This document shows positions 43,980 through 52,350 of a stretch of DNA of 64,000 bases, one piece after another. The DNA is from SIG455 sp045589495 (GTDB lineage Bacteria; Bacillota; Clostridia; UMGS1810). The stretch is from assembly GCA_045589495.1 (NCBI GenBank), contig JAZNPF010000048.1, positions 37,968 through 101,967 of the forward strand. The letters are read 5' to 3'. The position numbers and the translations under genes are program-made. Below the pieces are notes generated by a model that was not told where the DNA came from, made no database searches, and saw only the letters and a program-made list of their open reading frames with translations. Within the stretch, counting starts at the first letter, position 1; each line of letters begins with the position of its first letter.

Positions 43980-45583
43980 GCACCGTGCCCCCTCGATATA
44001 ATAACATTGGCAATTCTGTCAGCATAAGCAACGCAGTTTTCTTCGTTTTCACATTCTATCATAACACGTATAACGGGTTCCGTTCCACTCTGGCGAAGAA
44101 GTGCTCTTCCTTTTCCGTTTATAAGAATTTCCACCGCTTTCAGTTCTTCTAAAACAGCATCATCTTCCAAAACCGCCTTTTTATCTTTGACAGGAATATT
44201 ACGTGTATACTGCGGATACAACTTTAACGGCTCAGCAAGTTCTGACAGAGTTGTTTTCATATCACAAACTTCTTCTGTAATCATAATTGCCGTAAGGAGT
44301 CCATCGCCTGTAGTTGCATATTTTTTCAGTATTATATGGCCTGACTGCTCACCGCCAAGGCAGTAATCATTTTCCTGCATACATTCGTAAACAAATCTGT
44401 CGCCTACAGAGGTGTGAACACATTTTATACCCATCTCTTCAAGCCCGGATGTAAGCCCGCTGTTAGACATTACTGTTGCAACAACAGTGTCACCTGTAAG
44501 AACACCACGTGATTTTAATCTTTTTGCAAGGATATAAAGCATTGCATCGCCGTCTATAACTTTTCCGTTTCCGTCAACCGCTATGCAACGGTCTGCATCA
44601 CCGTCAAACGCAAAGCCCAAATCAAGATGTTTTTCCTTTACAAGACGGCACAGATTTTCAATATGCGTAGAACCGCAGTCACGGTTTACATTCAGTCCAT
44701 CCGGCTCTGCACCTATAACTGTTGTCTGTGCACCGAGTGCTCCGAAAACAGATTTTGCAATCATCCACGATGCACCATTGGCGCAATCTAAACCGATTTT
44801 AAGATTTTTATATGAATGCGATGCCAAAGATATCAGATATCCGACATATCTGTTTCTGCCAGAAACATAGTCCACTATACAGCCAAGACGCTCTCTTGAT
44901 GCAAGCGGAAGATCGTTACCATTCATACCCAGTGCCTGCATATTGCCGTCAATATATGCCTCTATCAATGAAGTGGTTTTGTCGTCCAGTTTTTCGCCGT
45001 AACGGTTTATTATTTTGATGCCGTTATCGTAAAACGGATTGTGCGAGGCGGTAATCATTATTCCGCAGTCAAATTCATCCTGACGTGTAACATAAGAAAC
45101 ACTGGGTGTGGTGGTAACGTGGAGCATATACGCATCTGCCCCTGAAGCAGTAATTCCTGCAACTATCGAATATTCCAGCATATAACTGGAACGTCTTGTG
45201 TCTTTGCCTATAACAATACGCGGTCTGTAACCGCCCTTTGTACATCCCGAAAGTGCCGAAGAATAATACCATCCCAAAAATCTGCCGACTCTATATGCCT
45301 GCATAGATGTAAGGTCCACATTTGCTTCGCCCCTGAATCCGTCGGTTCCGAAATATTTATTTTGTGACGGAGCAGATGGTATTTTGTTTTCATTACGCAA
45401 AAACTCGTCCGCACTTATGCCGAACAGTTCACATAACTGAAGCACTTTATCTATCTGCGGCAATGCCTGATCCATCTCCCATTTTGAAACGGACTGTCTT
45501 GATACAGAAACTTTTTCTGCCAACTGTTCCTGAGAAATCTGTGCAGCAGTTCTTAATTGTAATATTTTTTCACCTATTGTCAT
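43976..45583 (-). CDS. glmM: Phosphoglucosamine mutase with an N-terminal XRE-type HTH domain
   Basis: 535 residues, about 85 longer than ordinary GlmM. Residues 1-65 are a Cro/C1-type helix-turn-helix (EQLAEKVSVSRQSVSKWE), then a short linker. The mutase starts at KYFGTDGFRGEAN (77-89). The enzyme looks intact: phosphoserine Ser180 in ITASHNP, metal loop DGDADR 327-332, GGEQSGHI and phosphate-binding RQSGTEPVIR. GlmM interconverts glucosamine-6-P and glucosamine-1-P for UDP-GlcNAc. The frame is continuous, with AAAGGTG before ATG 45583 and no second start near residue 75. The fusion suggests a mutase that also binds DNA, perhaps its own promoter. Confidence 0.93.
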   Translation of the reverse strand: MTIGEKILQLRTAAQISQEQLAEKVSVSRQSVSKWEMDQALPQIDKVLQLCELFGISADEFLRNENKIPSAPSQNKYFGTDGFRGEANVDLTSMQAYRVGRFLGWYYSSALSGCTKGGYRPRIVIGKDTRRSSYMLEYSIVAGITASGADAYMLHVTTTPSVSYVTRQDEFDCGIMITASHNPFYDNGIKIINRYGEKLDDKTTSLIEAYIDGNMQALGMNGNDLPLASRERLGCIVDYVSGRNRYVGYLISLASHSYKNLKIGLDCANGASWMIAKSVFGALGAQTTVIGAEPDGLNVNRDCGSTHIENLCRLVKEKHLDLGFAFDGDADRCIAVDGNGKVIDGDAMLYILAKRLKSRGVLTGDTVVATVMSNSGLTSGLEEMGIKCVHTSVGDRFVYECMQENDYCLGGEQSGHIILKKYATTGDGLLTAIMITEEVCDMKTTLSELAEPLKLYPQYTRNIPVKDKKAVLEDDAVLEELKAVEILINGKGRALLRQSGTEPVIRVMIECENEENCVAYADRIANVIISRGHGA

Positions 45584-45655
45584 ATCAGTTCACCTTTCTA
45601 AAATAAAGTGATTTTATGTAAAAAATCTCCTTTTTAATAATAACACAGCACCCTG

Positions 45656-45709
45656 ATTATATAAACCAACTTTAGTTGTTTTTTTGTTCGCAACCTACGG
45701 TTGCGGAAC
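45656..45709 (-). promoter_or_regulatory. glmM promoter with operator-like palindrome and adjacent hairpin
   Basis: A TATAAT -10 lies at 45661-45656 on the minus strand. The 12-bp palindrome CAACTTTAGTTG (45667-45678) begins 5 nt upstream of it, in the spacer, and no good -35 is visible. A stem-loop GTTCGCAACC-TAC-GGTTGCG(G)AAC at 45686-45709 lies further upstream. Together they suggest a repressible promoter; autoregulation by the HTH-GlmM protein is a guess. Confidence 0.45.
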
Positions 45710-45733
45710 GATCGGCCACATTTTATAATATGC

Positions 45734-45764
45734 AAAATCCCCGCATTTTATATACGGGGATTTT
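45734..45764 (-). terminator. Terminator of pheST
   Basis: Stem AAAATCCCCG / CGGGGATTTT around a short AT-rich loop, 7 nt after the pheT stop. Confidence 0.82.
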
Positions 45765-45770
45765 AATTAT

Positions 45771-48131
45771 TTAATTTTTAAGGTTGATCCCTTCAGATGC
45801 AAGAGCGGCTATAATTCCGTCAACCACTTTCATTACTTCCTCACGTGTCAATGTGCGTTCATTATCAGCAAATTTAATTTTTGTTGTGATTGATTTGCCG
45901 CTTTCGTCAGAATAAATATCAGTAACACTTACAGATTTTATCATCGGACAATCTGCTGCCTTTATGGCATTTGCAACAGGCTCAAATTTTTCCGTTACAA
46001 ATGAAAGGTCAATCTCGATTTCAGGGAATTTTGAAGGCTCTTCATAAGTGATGGACGCATTTTCGATTTTTGCAAATTCTTTCACGTCAATCTCTGCATA
46101 TACGATATTGGCTTTTTTGTCGATTTTTTTAGAAACGGCTGAATTAACAATACCTATTTCACCAAGCAATACGCCATCACAGTATATACCGTTGAGGTTT
46201 TTCGGATGCTGGTATGAATGTGATGTTTCCGCTTTTTTGAATTCAAGAGGTTTGTGTTTAAGTTCATCCGCAATAATAGCAAGAATGTCACGCAATTTGA
46301 AATAAATCTGCTCTGTGGTTTCGGTTTTACTATACAGAGTAATGGCAAGTTTTTTCTGTTCGTCACACATACCGTCATCTTTCAAACCGTTTACAACTCT
46401 GCCGATTTCAAACACCGCAAAATCGCTTGCATACGAAGTGTTATACTTAACCTGACACAACTGTGTCGGCACAATTGATTTACGGATTGTCTGAATATTC
46501 GGATTGGTCGCATTTACAAGTTCAACATTATCTTCTATCTCAATACCAAGCGCTTTGTATTCGTCATAGTACGCCCATACATAAGAATGAAGTTCATGCA
46601 TCGAATAACGTTTAACAAGGATATCTTTTATTCTTTCTTCATCATCTTTTTCCTGTGCAGTTCTTATAGGATAAAGCGGAAGTGCAATTGTGTGAACATC
46701 AAAATTATCATAACCGTAGATACGTGTGATTTCTTCAATTATATCTGCTTTTAAAGTTACGTCCTTTGTCGCTCTCCAACTCGGAACTTTAACAGTAAAG
46801 TTATCGCCTGAAAGTTCAACGCCAAAGCCCAGTGATTTGAGTGTTTTTACAATAGTATCATTGCTGATTTCAATACCTGTGTATTTATCTACAAATGCCT
46901 TATCAAACGAGAGTGATACGTCATCATATCTGAACGCATACTCGTCTGTAAGTGCAGATGTAACAACAGCACCGCTGTCTATATCTGTAAGAAGTTTTAC
47001 AAAACGCGCAATAGCAGTAACTGTCATTTCAGGGTCAAGGCTCTTTTCATAACGCATAGACGCATCTGTTCTGTGAGCAAGTTTTACGGTCGATTTACGG
47101 ATAGATGTGGCATCAAATGTGGCAGACTCAAGCGTTAATGTAGATGTGTCTTCAACAATTTCGGAATCAAGTCCGCCCATAATACCTGCAATTGCAACGG
47201 GAGTGTTGTCGTTACAAATCATAAGCGTATTTTCGTCGATATCACGCTCCACACCGTCAAGAGTTGTAAATTTGAACGGTTTATCAAAACGTTTTATTCT
47301 TATTTTTTCAACCTTTCTGGAATCAAATGCATGCATCGGCTGACCCATTTCAAGCATAAGATAGTTTGTAAGGTCAGCAAGGAAGTTGATTGCTCTCATT
47401 CCACAGTAGAAAAGGCGGATTCGCATATTAACAGGGCTTGTGTGAACACCAATATTTCCAAACTCCAGACACGAATATCTGTAACAAAGCGGATCCTCTA
47501 TTTTAAGATCAACTTTTTTAAGTTTTTCATACGCTGCAAGGTCTGCAACGTCCAAAGGTTTTAACTCTCTGCCTGCTATTGCAGCGAACTCACGTGCAAT
47601 ACCATAATGTCCCCAAAGGTCAGGACGGTTTGTAAGAGATTTATTGTCAACCTCAAATATAATATCGTCAATCTGATAAATATCTTTGAGGTCTGTACCC
47701 ACTTTAACGTCATCAGTGATTTCCATAATCCCGTCACCGCTGTCACTGATGCCAATCTCTTTTTCAGAACAGCACATACCATTAGATGTGTAACCTGCAA
47801 GTTTTCTTGGTGTGATTGTTATATCACCAATCTGTGCGCCAAGTTTGGCAAACGCAGTTTTTAAACCTACCCTTACGTTTGGAGCACCGCAAACAACATC
47901 AACAAGTTCTTCCTCGCCGATATCGACTTTTAAAAGATGCAGTTTTTTAGATTCAGGGTGGTCTTCAACACTTTTAATTTCCGCAACCACGATTCCGCTT
48001 AAATCACTGCCTTTGAAATAAATTTCATTTTCAACCTCTGCAGTTGAGAGGGAAAATTTATTGATAAGTTCCATTTTGTCAAGACCTGATAAATCTACAA
48101 AGTCTGAAATCCAATTTAATGATAAAAACAT
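45771..48131 (-). CDS. pheT: Phenylalanyl-tRNA synthetase beta subunit
   Basis: 786 residues. It has an N-terminal EMAP-like tRNA-binding domain (about 40-150, GIVVAEIKSVEDHP and VCGAPNV), then the B3/B4 editing domain (about 205-380). The B5 domain and catalytic-like core (about 400-680) follow, with a C-terminal FDX-ACB anticodon domain (about 690-786, FPEIEIDLSFV). Forms the alpha2-beta2 enzyme with PheS. AGGAGG precedes the ATG, 18 nt after pheS. The expression unit is controlled by the T-box upstream of pheS. Confidence 0.97.
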   Translation of the reverse strand: MFLSLNWISDFVDLSGLDKMELINKFSLSTAEVENEIYFKGSDLSGIVVAEIKSVEDHPESKKLHLLKVDIGEEELVDVVCGAPNVRVGLKTAFAKLGAQIGDITITPRKLAGYTSNGMCCSEKEIGISDSGDGIMEITDDVKVGTDLKDIYQIDDIIFEVDNKSLTNRPDLWGHYGIAREFAAIAGRELKPLDVADLAAYEKLKKVDLKIEDPLCYRYSCLEFGNIGVHTSPVNMRIRLFYCGMRAINFLADLTNYLMLEMGQPMHAFDSRKVEKIRIKRFDKPFKFTTLDGVERDIDENTLMICNDNTPVAIAGIMGGLDSEIVEDTSTLTLESATFDATSIRKSTVKLAHRTDASMRYEKSLDPEMTVTAIARFVKLLTDIDSGAVVTSALTDEYAFRYDDVSLSFDKAFVDKYTGIEISNDTIVKTLKSLGFGVELSGDNFTVKVPSWRATKDVTLKADIIEEITRIYGYDNFDVHTIALPLYPIRTAQEKDDEERIKDILVKRYSMHELHSYVWAYYDEYKALGIEIEDNVELVNATNPNIQTIRKSIVPTQLCQVKYNTSYASDFAVFEIGRVVNGLKDDGMCDEQKKLAITLYSKTETTEQIYFKLRDILAIIADELKHKPLEFKKAETSHSYQHPKNLNGIYCDGVLLGEIGIVNSAVSKKIDKKANIVYAEIDVKEFAKIENASITYEEPSKFPEIEIDLSFVTEKFEPVANAIKAADCPMIKSVSVTDIYSDESGKSITTKIKFADNERTLTREEVMKVVDGIIAALASEGINLKN

Positions 48132-48149
48132 ATTTTTCCCCTCCTTATA

Positions 48150-49202
48150 TTATTTATCGTCCGTAAACTGCGACAAAGTTTTTAAACTTCCGCCGTTCAA
48201 GTCACGAATGTCTTTTATACCGAATTTCATCATGGCAAGACGTGTAAGACCAAGTCCGAATGCAAAACCTGTATATTCGTCAGGGTCAATTCCGCCTGCT
48301 TTAAGCACCTCGGGATGTATCATTCCGCAAGGGCAAAGTTCCAGCCAACCGCTGTGCTTACACGAAGGACAACCCTCGCCGCCGCAGATAAGACAACTTA
48401 TGTCAAGTTCAAATCCAGGTTCCACGAACGGGAAAAATCCGGGACGTAAACGTACTTTAATATCTTTTTTAAACACCTCTGAAAGCATCGTTTTCATAAA
48501 GAAAATAAGGTTTGATATTGAGATGTTTTTGTCCACCATAATACCTTCCATCTGGAAGAATGTATTTTCATGGCAGGCATCTGTTGCTTCATTACGGAAG
48601 CATCTGCCGGGAAATATTGCTTTAATAGCCTTACCCTCGTTTATAAGAGCGTCTTTGTATTTTTTGTAAATGGCATTCTGTGCTGCAGATGTGTGTGATT
48701 TAAGCAACTGACCATTACCGAGATAATATGTGTCCTGCATATCACGGGCAGGGTGTGTTTTAGGTATGTTAAGTGCCTCAAAACATTCGTAGTCAGTTAC
48801 AATCTCGCTGTAGTCCTCTACAACAAAACCCATTGATTTGAAAACTTCTTCGCACTGGCGCTGAACCAGAGTGATAGGATGATACGAACCGCGTTTCAAA
48901 TCAGCAGGGATTGAAATATCAAATTCAGGCATACGGCTGTTTTCAAGTTCAATCTCTTTAAGTCTTAATTCTTCTCTTTTTTCGGCAAGTTTGTCGTTAA
49001 CTTCATTTTTAAGAACATTAACTTCCTGACCGAAAGTCTTTTTCTCTTCATTTGAGAGAGATTTCATATCCTTAAGCAGTTCGGTAACATAACCTTTTTT
49101 ACCGGTATATTCCACGCGCAACTGTTCAAGTTCTTCCATATTGGTAACTTTTGCAAGTGCGTCGCAGAAGTTCTGCTTAACTTCAAGTGTTTTTGGAGTC
49201 AT
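48150..49202 (-). CDS. pheS: Phenylalanyl-tRNA synthetase alpha subunit
   Basis: 350 residues from ATG 49202 (AAAGGG, 9 nt); the in-frame extension runs into the T-box terminator and is not coding. An N-terminal coiled coil (about 10-90) binds tRNA. The class II core has HPARDMQDTYY and motif 2 FRNEATDACHENTFFQMEG. A Cys-rich CLICGGEGCPSC segment precedes the closing GFAFGLGLTRLAMMKFGI. It makes the alpha2-beta2 synthetase with PheT. Confidence 0.97.
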   Translation of the reverse strand: MTPKTLEVKQNFCDALAKVTNMEELEQLRVEYTGKKGYVTELLKDMKSLSNEEKKTFGQEVNVLKNEVNDKLAEKREELRLKEIELENSRMPEFDISIPADLKRGSYHPITLVQRQCEEVFKSMGFVVEDYSEIVTDYECFEALNIPKTHPARDMQDTYYLGNGQLLKSHTSAAQNAIYKKYKDALINEGKAIKAIFPGRCFRNEATDACHENTFFQMEGIMVDKNISISNLIFFMKTMLSEVFKKDIKVRLRPGFFPFVEPGFELDISCLICGGEGCPSCKHSGWLELCPCGMIHPEVLKAGGIDPDEYTGFAFGLGLTRLAMMKFGIKDIRDLNGGSLKTLSQFTDDK

Positions 49203-49240
49203 AATATCTACCCTTTCTAATTTTATACAAATATAAATAA

Positions 49241-49499
49241 AAAACCCGCCCCTAAAAAGGGACGAGCATAAAACCCGCGGTACCACCCTGCATTCAGAAA
49301 AATTTTCTGCACTTTTGTATGCTTTTGGCGTGTGGCATTAACACCTTGCTTATATCAAAAATGACTTTCGCAAAAGACTCCAATGCTGAAATTCACATCT
49401 TTGCTCTGCCCGGTTGCTTACAGCCGATGACAACCGTTCTCTTAAAGACAGGTTACAAAGCGCTACTTACACATTTTCTGCGTCTGCATATATCTATCA
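49241..49499 (-). promoter_or_regulatory. T-box riboswitch upstream of pheST
   Basis: The minus-strand leader carries the T-box sequence AGGGTGGTACCGCGGG (49289-49274). It is followed by a GC-rich terminator (CTCGTCCC / GGGGCGGG, then TTTTTT, ending at 49241). Stem I lies in 49390-49499, with paired CTTTG/CAAAG and CGGTTG/CAACCG arms. A TTC in GTGAATTTCAGC (about 49390-49388) is the likely Phe specifier. Uncharged tRNA-Phe would switch to the antiterminator and permit pheST transcription. Confidence 0.92.
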
Positions 49500-49505
49500 T
49501 TATAT

Positions 49506-49534
49506 ATGATAACTCAATTTTTTGTGAATGTCAA
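49506..49534 (-). promoter_or_regulatory. Sigma-A promoter of pheST
   Basis: On the minus strand, TTGACA (49534-49529), 17-nt spacer, TATCAT (49511-49506). It sits just upstream of the T-box leader. Confidence 0.7.
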
Positions 49535-49572
49535 GAGGGGAAATAGTGAATGATTATGCTTATCATATTCCC

Positions 49573-50097
49573 TCACTCCACATACTTTATGCTGCTGTTA
49601 TCTGCCAATTGTAGTGCCTTTATTATAGGGCATATAAGTGCACCGCAAAAAAAATTACCTATGCAATGAACGATATCCCAAGGAATACCCGCCACAATCC
49701 ATGCTATTGCCGCCTTCATATTAAGACCATAAAGCAGAATATGAACAGGGGCATATAAAGTTCCGTATAACAGTCCGTGTAAGGCGCACAAACACATATA
49801 CACAACAGGCTTTATATGCGGATTTATATTTTTAGGTAACAGCATAACTGCTCCCCACAGTATTGTCCATATATACAGATAAGGTATCCACCAGGCAGAA
49901 AAGCCAAAGAAAACACCCGTCAGCAAAACAAATGTATATATAGGGTACAAAGCTTTTTTTCTGTATACAACAGTCAGCGCCACAACAAAAACGCCTATAA
50001 GATGAATATTCGGCAGAATCTCCATAATCATTTTAGATGCATACATCAATGCTGCCATCAAGCCAAATACAGTGAGTTCTTTAACTGTAAGTTTCAT
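49573..50097 (-). CDS. ECF transporter S component-like membrane protein
   Basis: 174 residues with five to six membrane helices. The N-terminal ELTVFGLMAALMYASKMIME resembles the start of energy-coupling-factor substrate-binding subunits. Conserved aromatic loops (SAWWIPYLYIW, then HGLLYGTLYAPVH) lie mid-protein. It begins 2 nt after the DUF4430 lipoprotein gene. The shared ATPase and T components are not in the window. Substrate unknown; a corrinoid or other vitamin is plausible from the neighbour. Confidence 0.78.
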   Translation of the reverse strand: MKLTVKELTVFGLMAALMYASKMIMEILPNIHLIGVFVVALTVVYRKKALYPIYTFVLLTGVFFGFSAWWIPYLYIWTILWGAVMLLPKNINPHIKPVVYMCLCALHGLLYGTLYAPVHILLYGLNMKAAIAWIVAGIPWDIVHCIGNFFCGALICPIIKALQLADNSSIKYVE

Positions 50098-50099
50098 AA

Positions 50100-50519
50100 T
50101 TATTCAGCCTTAAACATATATGTGTCGCCTTCTGTGATGGCGGTTTTATCAACACCCGATGTTGCATATTCACCATTTATGTAAAACGCCCAATACTTCC
50201 CGCCTTTGTTAAAATCATAGGTTACAGAATTTACGGTTTTCACATATAGTCCATACTGTCCCTCCTCACCATCAATAAGTTTGTGCTCGGAAAGTGCATC
50301 CCCAACAGTTTCCTTATCAGTAGAGATTTCAAATACAGACTCCTCACCATCTGCGGTAATTACAGAGAATATAAATTTCTTTTCGCCTTCTCCCAATTTC
50401 GTGACATCAGCCGTTTCAATAACATCTTTCTCAACAGGTTTAGTGTTATTATCACACGCTGTAAGTACAAATGAAAGCGCAATGATAACAGAGGCCAAAA
50501 ATAAAAGTATTTTTTTCAT
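50100..50519 (-). CDS. DUF4430 lipoprotein (transcobalamin-like domain)
   Basis: 139 residues. The lipoprotein signal has the lipobox LTAC with Cys22. The mature domain (about 45-139) ends with the DUF4430 pattern: TVGDALSEHKL, YGLYVKTVNSV, a KYWAFYINGEYATSGVD block and a final GDTYMFKAE. This fold is shared with the beta domain of intrinsic factor and transcobalamin, so ligand binding at the cell surface is likely. It is coupled to the ECF S-component gene. AAAGGAGC precedes the ATG. Confidence 0.88.
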   Translation of the reverse strand: MKKILLFLASVIIALSFVLTACDNNTKPVEKDVIETADVTKLGEGEKKFIFSVITADGEESVFEISTDKETVGDALSEHKLIDGEEGQYGLYVKTVNSVTYDFNKGGKYWAFYINGEYATSGVDKTAITEGDTYMFKAE

Positions 50520-50548
50520 TTTTTATGCTCCTTTTCTGACGGTATACG

Positions 50549-50584
50549 AGGACAATCTACTCAAGGCGATAAAAACCTTGTCCT
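50549..50584 (-). promoter_or_regulatory. Structured leader of the DUF4430-ECF unit
   Basis: In the minus-strand leader, AGGACAA (50584-50578) can pair with TTGTCCT (50555-50549). The overlapping CAAGG (50580-50576) can instead pair with CCTTG (50666 is not involved; arm at 50566-50562). The two pairings share bases and are partly exclusive. It matches no riboswitch class known to me. Confidence 0.35.
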
Positions 50585-50605
50585 TGAAAAACATAAAAAA
50601 ACAAA

Positions 50606-50640
50606 GAAAAAAGGCTTCACATTTATGAAATGTGAAGCCC
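50606..50640 (-). terminator. Terminator of the tRNA-Leu / tRNA-fMet unit
   Basis: Perfect stem GGCTTCACATTT / AAATGTGAAGCC with a short loop and TTTTTT on the minus strand, 15 nt after the tRNA-fMet 3' end. Confidence 0.85.
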
Positions 50641-50654
50641 ATTCTCATCATCAT

Positions 50655-50727
<73 letters not shown>

Positions 50728-50772
50728 ATATATTAAATTTTATTTGCAAGCGGATTCACAAAAACAAGCAAA

Positions 50773-50858
50773 TGCCGGAGACCGGAATCGAACCGGTACG
50801 AAGGGTTAGCTTCGCAGGATTTTAAGTCCTGTGCGTCTGCCAGTTCCGCCACTCCGGC
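50773..50858 (-). tRNA. tRNA-Leu (anticodon TAA)
   Basis: 86 nt with a long variable arm (GCGAAGCTAACCCTTCGT). Acceptor GCCGGAG pairs with CTCCGGC. The anticodon arm AGGAC-TTAAAAT-CCT centres on TAA. Confidence 0.94.
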
Positions 50859-50961
50859 TTGCACACTCTATAATAACACATATACTCCGGATTGTCAACG
50901 ATTTTTTTAAATATTTTACTTGCGGATATACATATTATTACCAAGTATCAGTTTTTTATAC

Positions 50962-51435
50962 CTAAACCATCGGCACACTTCCGCGTTTTCCTCTGCGTTT
51001 GCCGTCATTACCGTTCTTTTTCTTTAAATCACCAAGTTTTTCATCACTGGCCAGTTTGAATTTATTAAGTTTATCCTCAAAAGACATGTCAGCATCAGCC
51101 ACAGGTACTTCCCAAATAGCATCCCCTGGTCTGCCGGGCGACTGATATTTGGGTTTTGGCGTATATGCCCTTTTTTCTTTGAACTCTTTTTTCTCAGGAG
51201 CAGGCTCTTGAGTCTGCTTTATCGAAAGAGATATCTTTCCGTTCTGTTCAGATATAATCTTAGCCTTAACCTCATCGCCAACGCTGTATACATCGTTAAT
51301 ATTTGCAACGTAATGCGATGCAATCTCAGAAATATGGACAAGACCAACCTTTCCCGGCGCAAACTCAACAAACGCACCAAAATTAGAAATACCTGTAATC
51401 TTACCCTCTACAATGTCGCCAACATTCCAATCCAT
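50962..51435 (-). CDS. yabR: S1 RNA-binding domain protein, YabR-like
   Basis: 157 residues. An S1 domain fills 1-75 (GDIVEGKITGISNFGAFVEF, then GLVHISEIA and ISLSIKQ). A basic, low-complexity tail follows, rich in Lys, Pro and Gly (ending GKRRGKRGSVPMV). It corresponds to the last gene of the yabP-yabQ-divIC-yabR block. Binds RNA, possibly the ribosome; the precise role in the family is not settled. The ATG has GGGGGG upstream, at a long spacing. Confidence 0.88.
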   Translation of the reverse strand: MDWNVGDIVEGKITGISNFGAFVEFAPGKVGLVHISEIASHYVANINDVYSVGDEVKAKIISEQNGKISLSIKQTQEPAPEKKEFKEKRAYTPKPKYQSPGRPGDAIWEVPVADADMSFEDKLNKFKLASDEKLGDLKKKNGNDGKRRGKRGSVPMV

Positions 51436-51470
51436 AAAGAAACTGTTCCCCCCAAGGAATAATATGTAAT

Positions 51471-51767
51471 TTAATCAGACTCTGTGTTGTTGGAGTCTAT
51501 ATAAACTTTTTCATTGGCACGGACCAGTCCCAAAGTATCTCTAGCGATTTTTTCAACGTGTTCTTTAGAAGAATACACGTTCTGCCGGGCAGAAAGTTCA
51601 TCATTGATTTCCTGCTGCTCGGAGATTTTACCCTCTAACTCTTTTATCTGTCCGTTGTAATAATTAAGACGGGTGAACTGATTTACAAACATAACCGCAA
51701 CAAAACAAACCACAACCAACAAAATTATCTTTTTAAAAGAAACTTTACGCATTGTGCGTTTTTTCAT
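51471..51767 (-). CDS. divIC: Septum formation initiator DivIC/FtsB-like protein
   Basis: 98 residues. A short basic cytoplasmic N-terminus, one membrane helix (about 12-30), and a coiled coil (about 35-70, LEGKISEQQEINDELSARQ) lead to the conserved C-terminal KIARDTLGLVRANEKVY. Part of the divisome core with FtsL and DivIB. The yabQ-divIC-yabR order matches other sporulating Firmicutes. Confidence 0.93.
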   Translation of the reverse strand: MKKRTMRKVSFKKIILLVVVCFVAVMFVNQFTRLNYYNGQIKELEGKISEQQEINDELSARQNVYSSKEHVEKIARDTLGLVRANEKVYIDSNNTESD

Positions 51768-51837
51768 TACGTATCACTCCCCTGCATTTAATTATCCACC
51801 GCATATAATTATATACTAATTTTTTCAACTTGTAAAG

Positions 51838-52326
51838 TTAAATTTTTTTAAAAACCCTTACAAATCTTAAAAAATTGTGCTTTCGGGAGTGAAAAACGTG
51901 TCTTTTTTTCTTCAAAATCCATTTCCAGACATTTTTCAAAGGCGGTGCAATGATTTTATAGATAAATTTTAAAGGGAACAAAATGACTGCGAATATGAAT
52001 AAAAACACTTTTTTAAAAACGGTTATAATACCTGACGAAACGGATATAATGACACGGCTTAAAAGCACCATATAAATGGCTATACCTGCACCAAATCCCG
52101 CAAATTCGTACCAACGTATCTGTGCACTGTTGGTGATAAAAAGCGTTATATACACCACCGCAAGCATAACTGTCCACATCAGTATATCCTGCAGCCACAC
52201 CATTGACGATGCACTTTTGAAATTTTTACGGAATATACGGAAAAAGTCAAAAACCGCCCCCAAAACCAATCCGCCTATAAACGTCCCCAGCAACACATAA
52301 AGTTCGTGTCGGCTTGATAAATACAT
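51838..52326 (-). CDS. yabQ: Spore cortex biosynthesis membrane protein YabQ
   Basis: 162 residues with about four membrane helices (LLGTFIGGLVLGAVFDFFRIF, then two central helices and one near 110). A basic tail follows (KKKRHVFHSRKH). YabQ acts in the mother cell and is needed for cortex formation. AGGAG lies just upstream of the ATG. It follows yabP by 24 nt. Confidence 0.93.
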   Translation of the reverse strand: MYLSSRHELYVLLGTFIGGLVLGAVFDFFRIFRKNFKSASSMVWLQDILMWTVMLAVVYITLFITNSAQIRWYEFAGFGAGIAIYMVLLSRVIISVSSGIITVFKKVFLFIFAVILFPLKFIYKIIAPPLKNVWKWILKKKRHVFHSRKHNFLRFVRVFKKI

Positions 52327-52350
52327 ATATATCTCCTGCCCAAAAACAAA

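Noticed and set aside
45686..45709. Intrinsic terminator at the GTTCGCAACC hairpin
   Set aside because: On the minus strand, where the genes are, the hairpin is followed by an A-run, not a T-run; the T-run lies on its wrong side for plus-strand use as well.
50520..50654. Cobalamin riboswitch upstream of the DUF4430-ECF genes
   Set aside because: The leader is under about 100 nt, is bounded by a tRNA terminator and lacks the B12-box; only small alternative stems are present.
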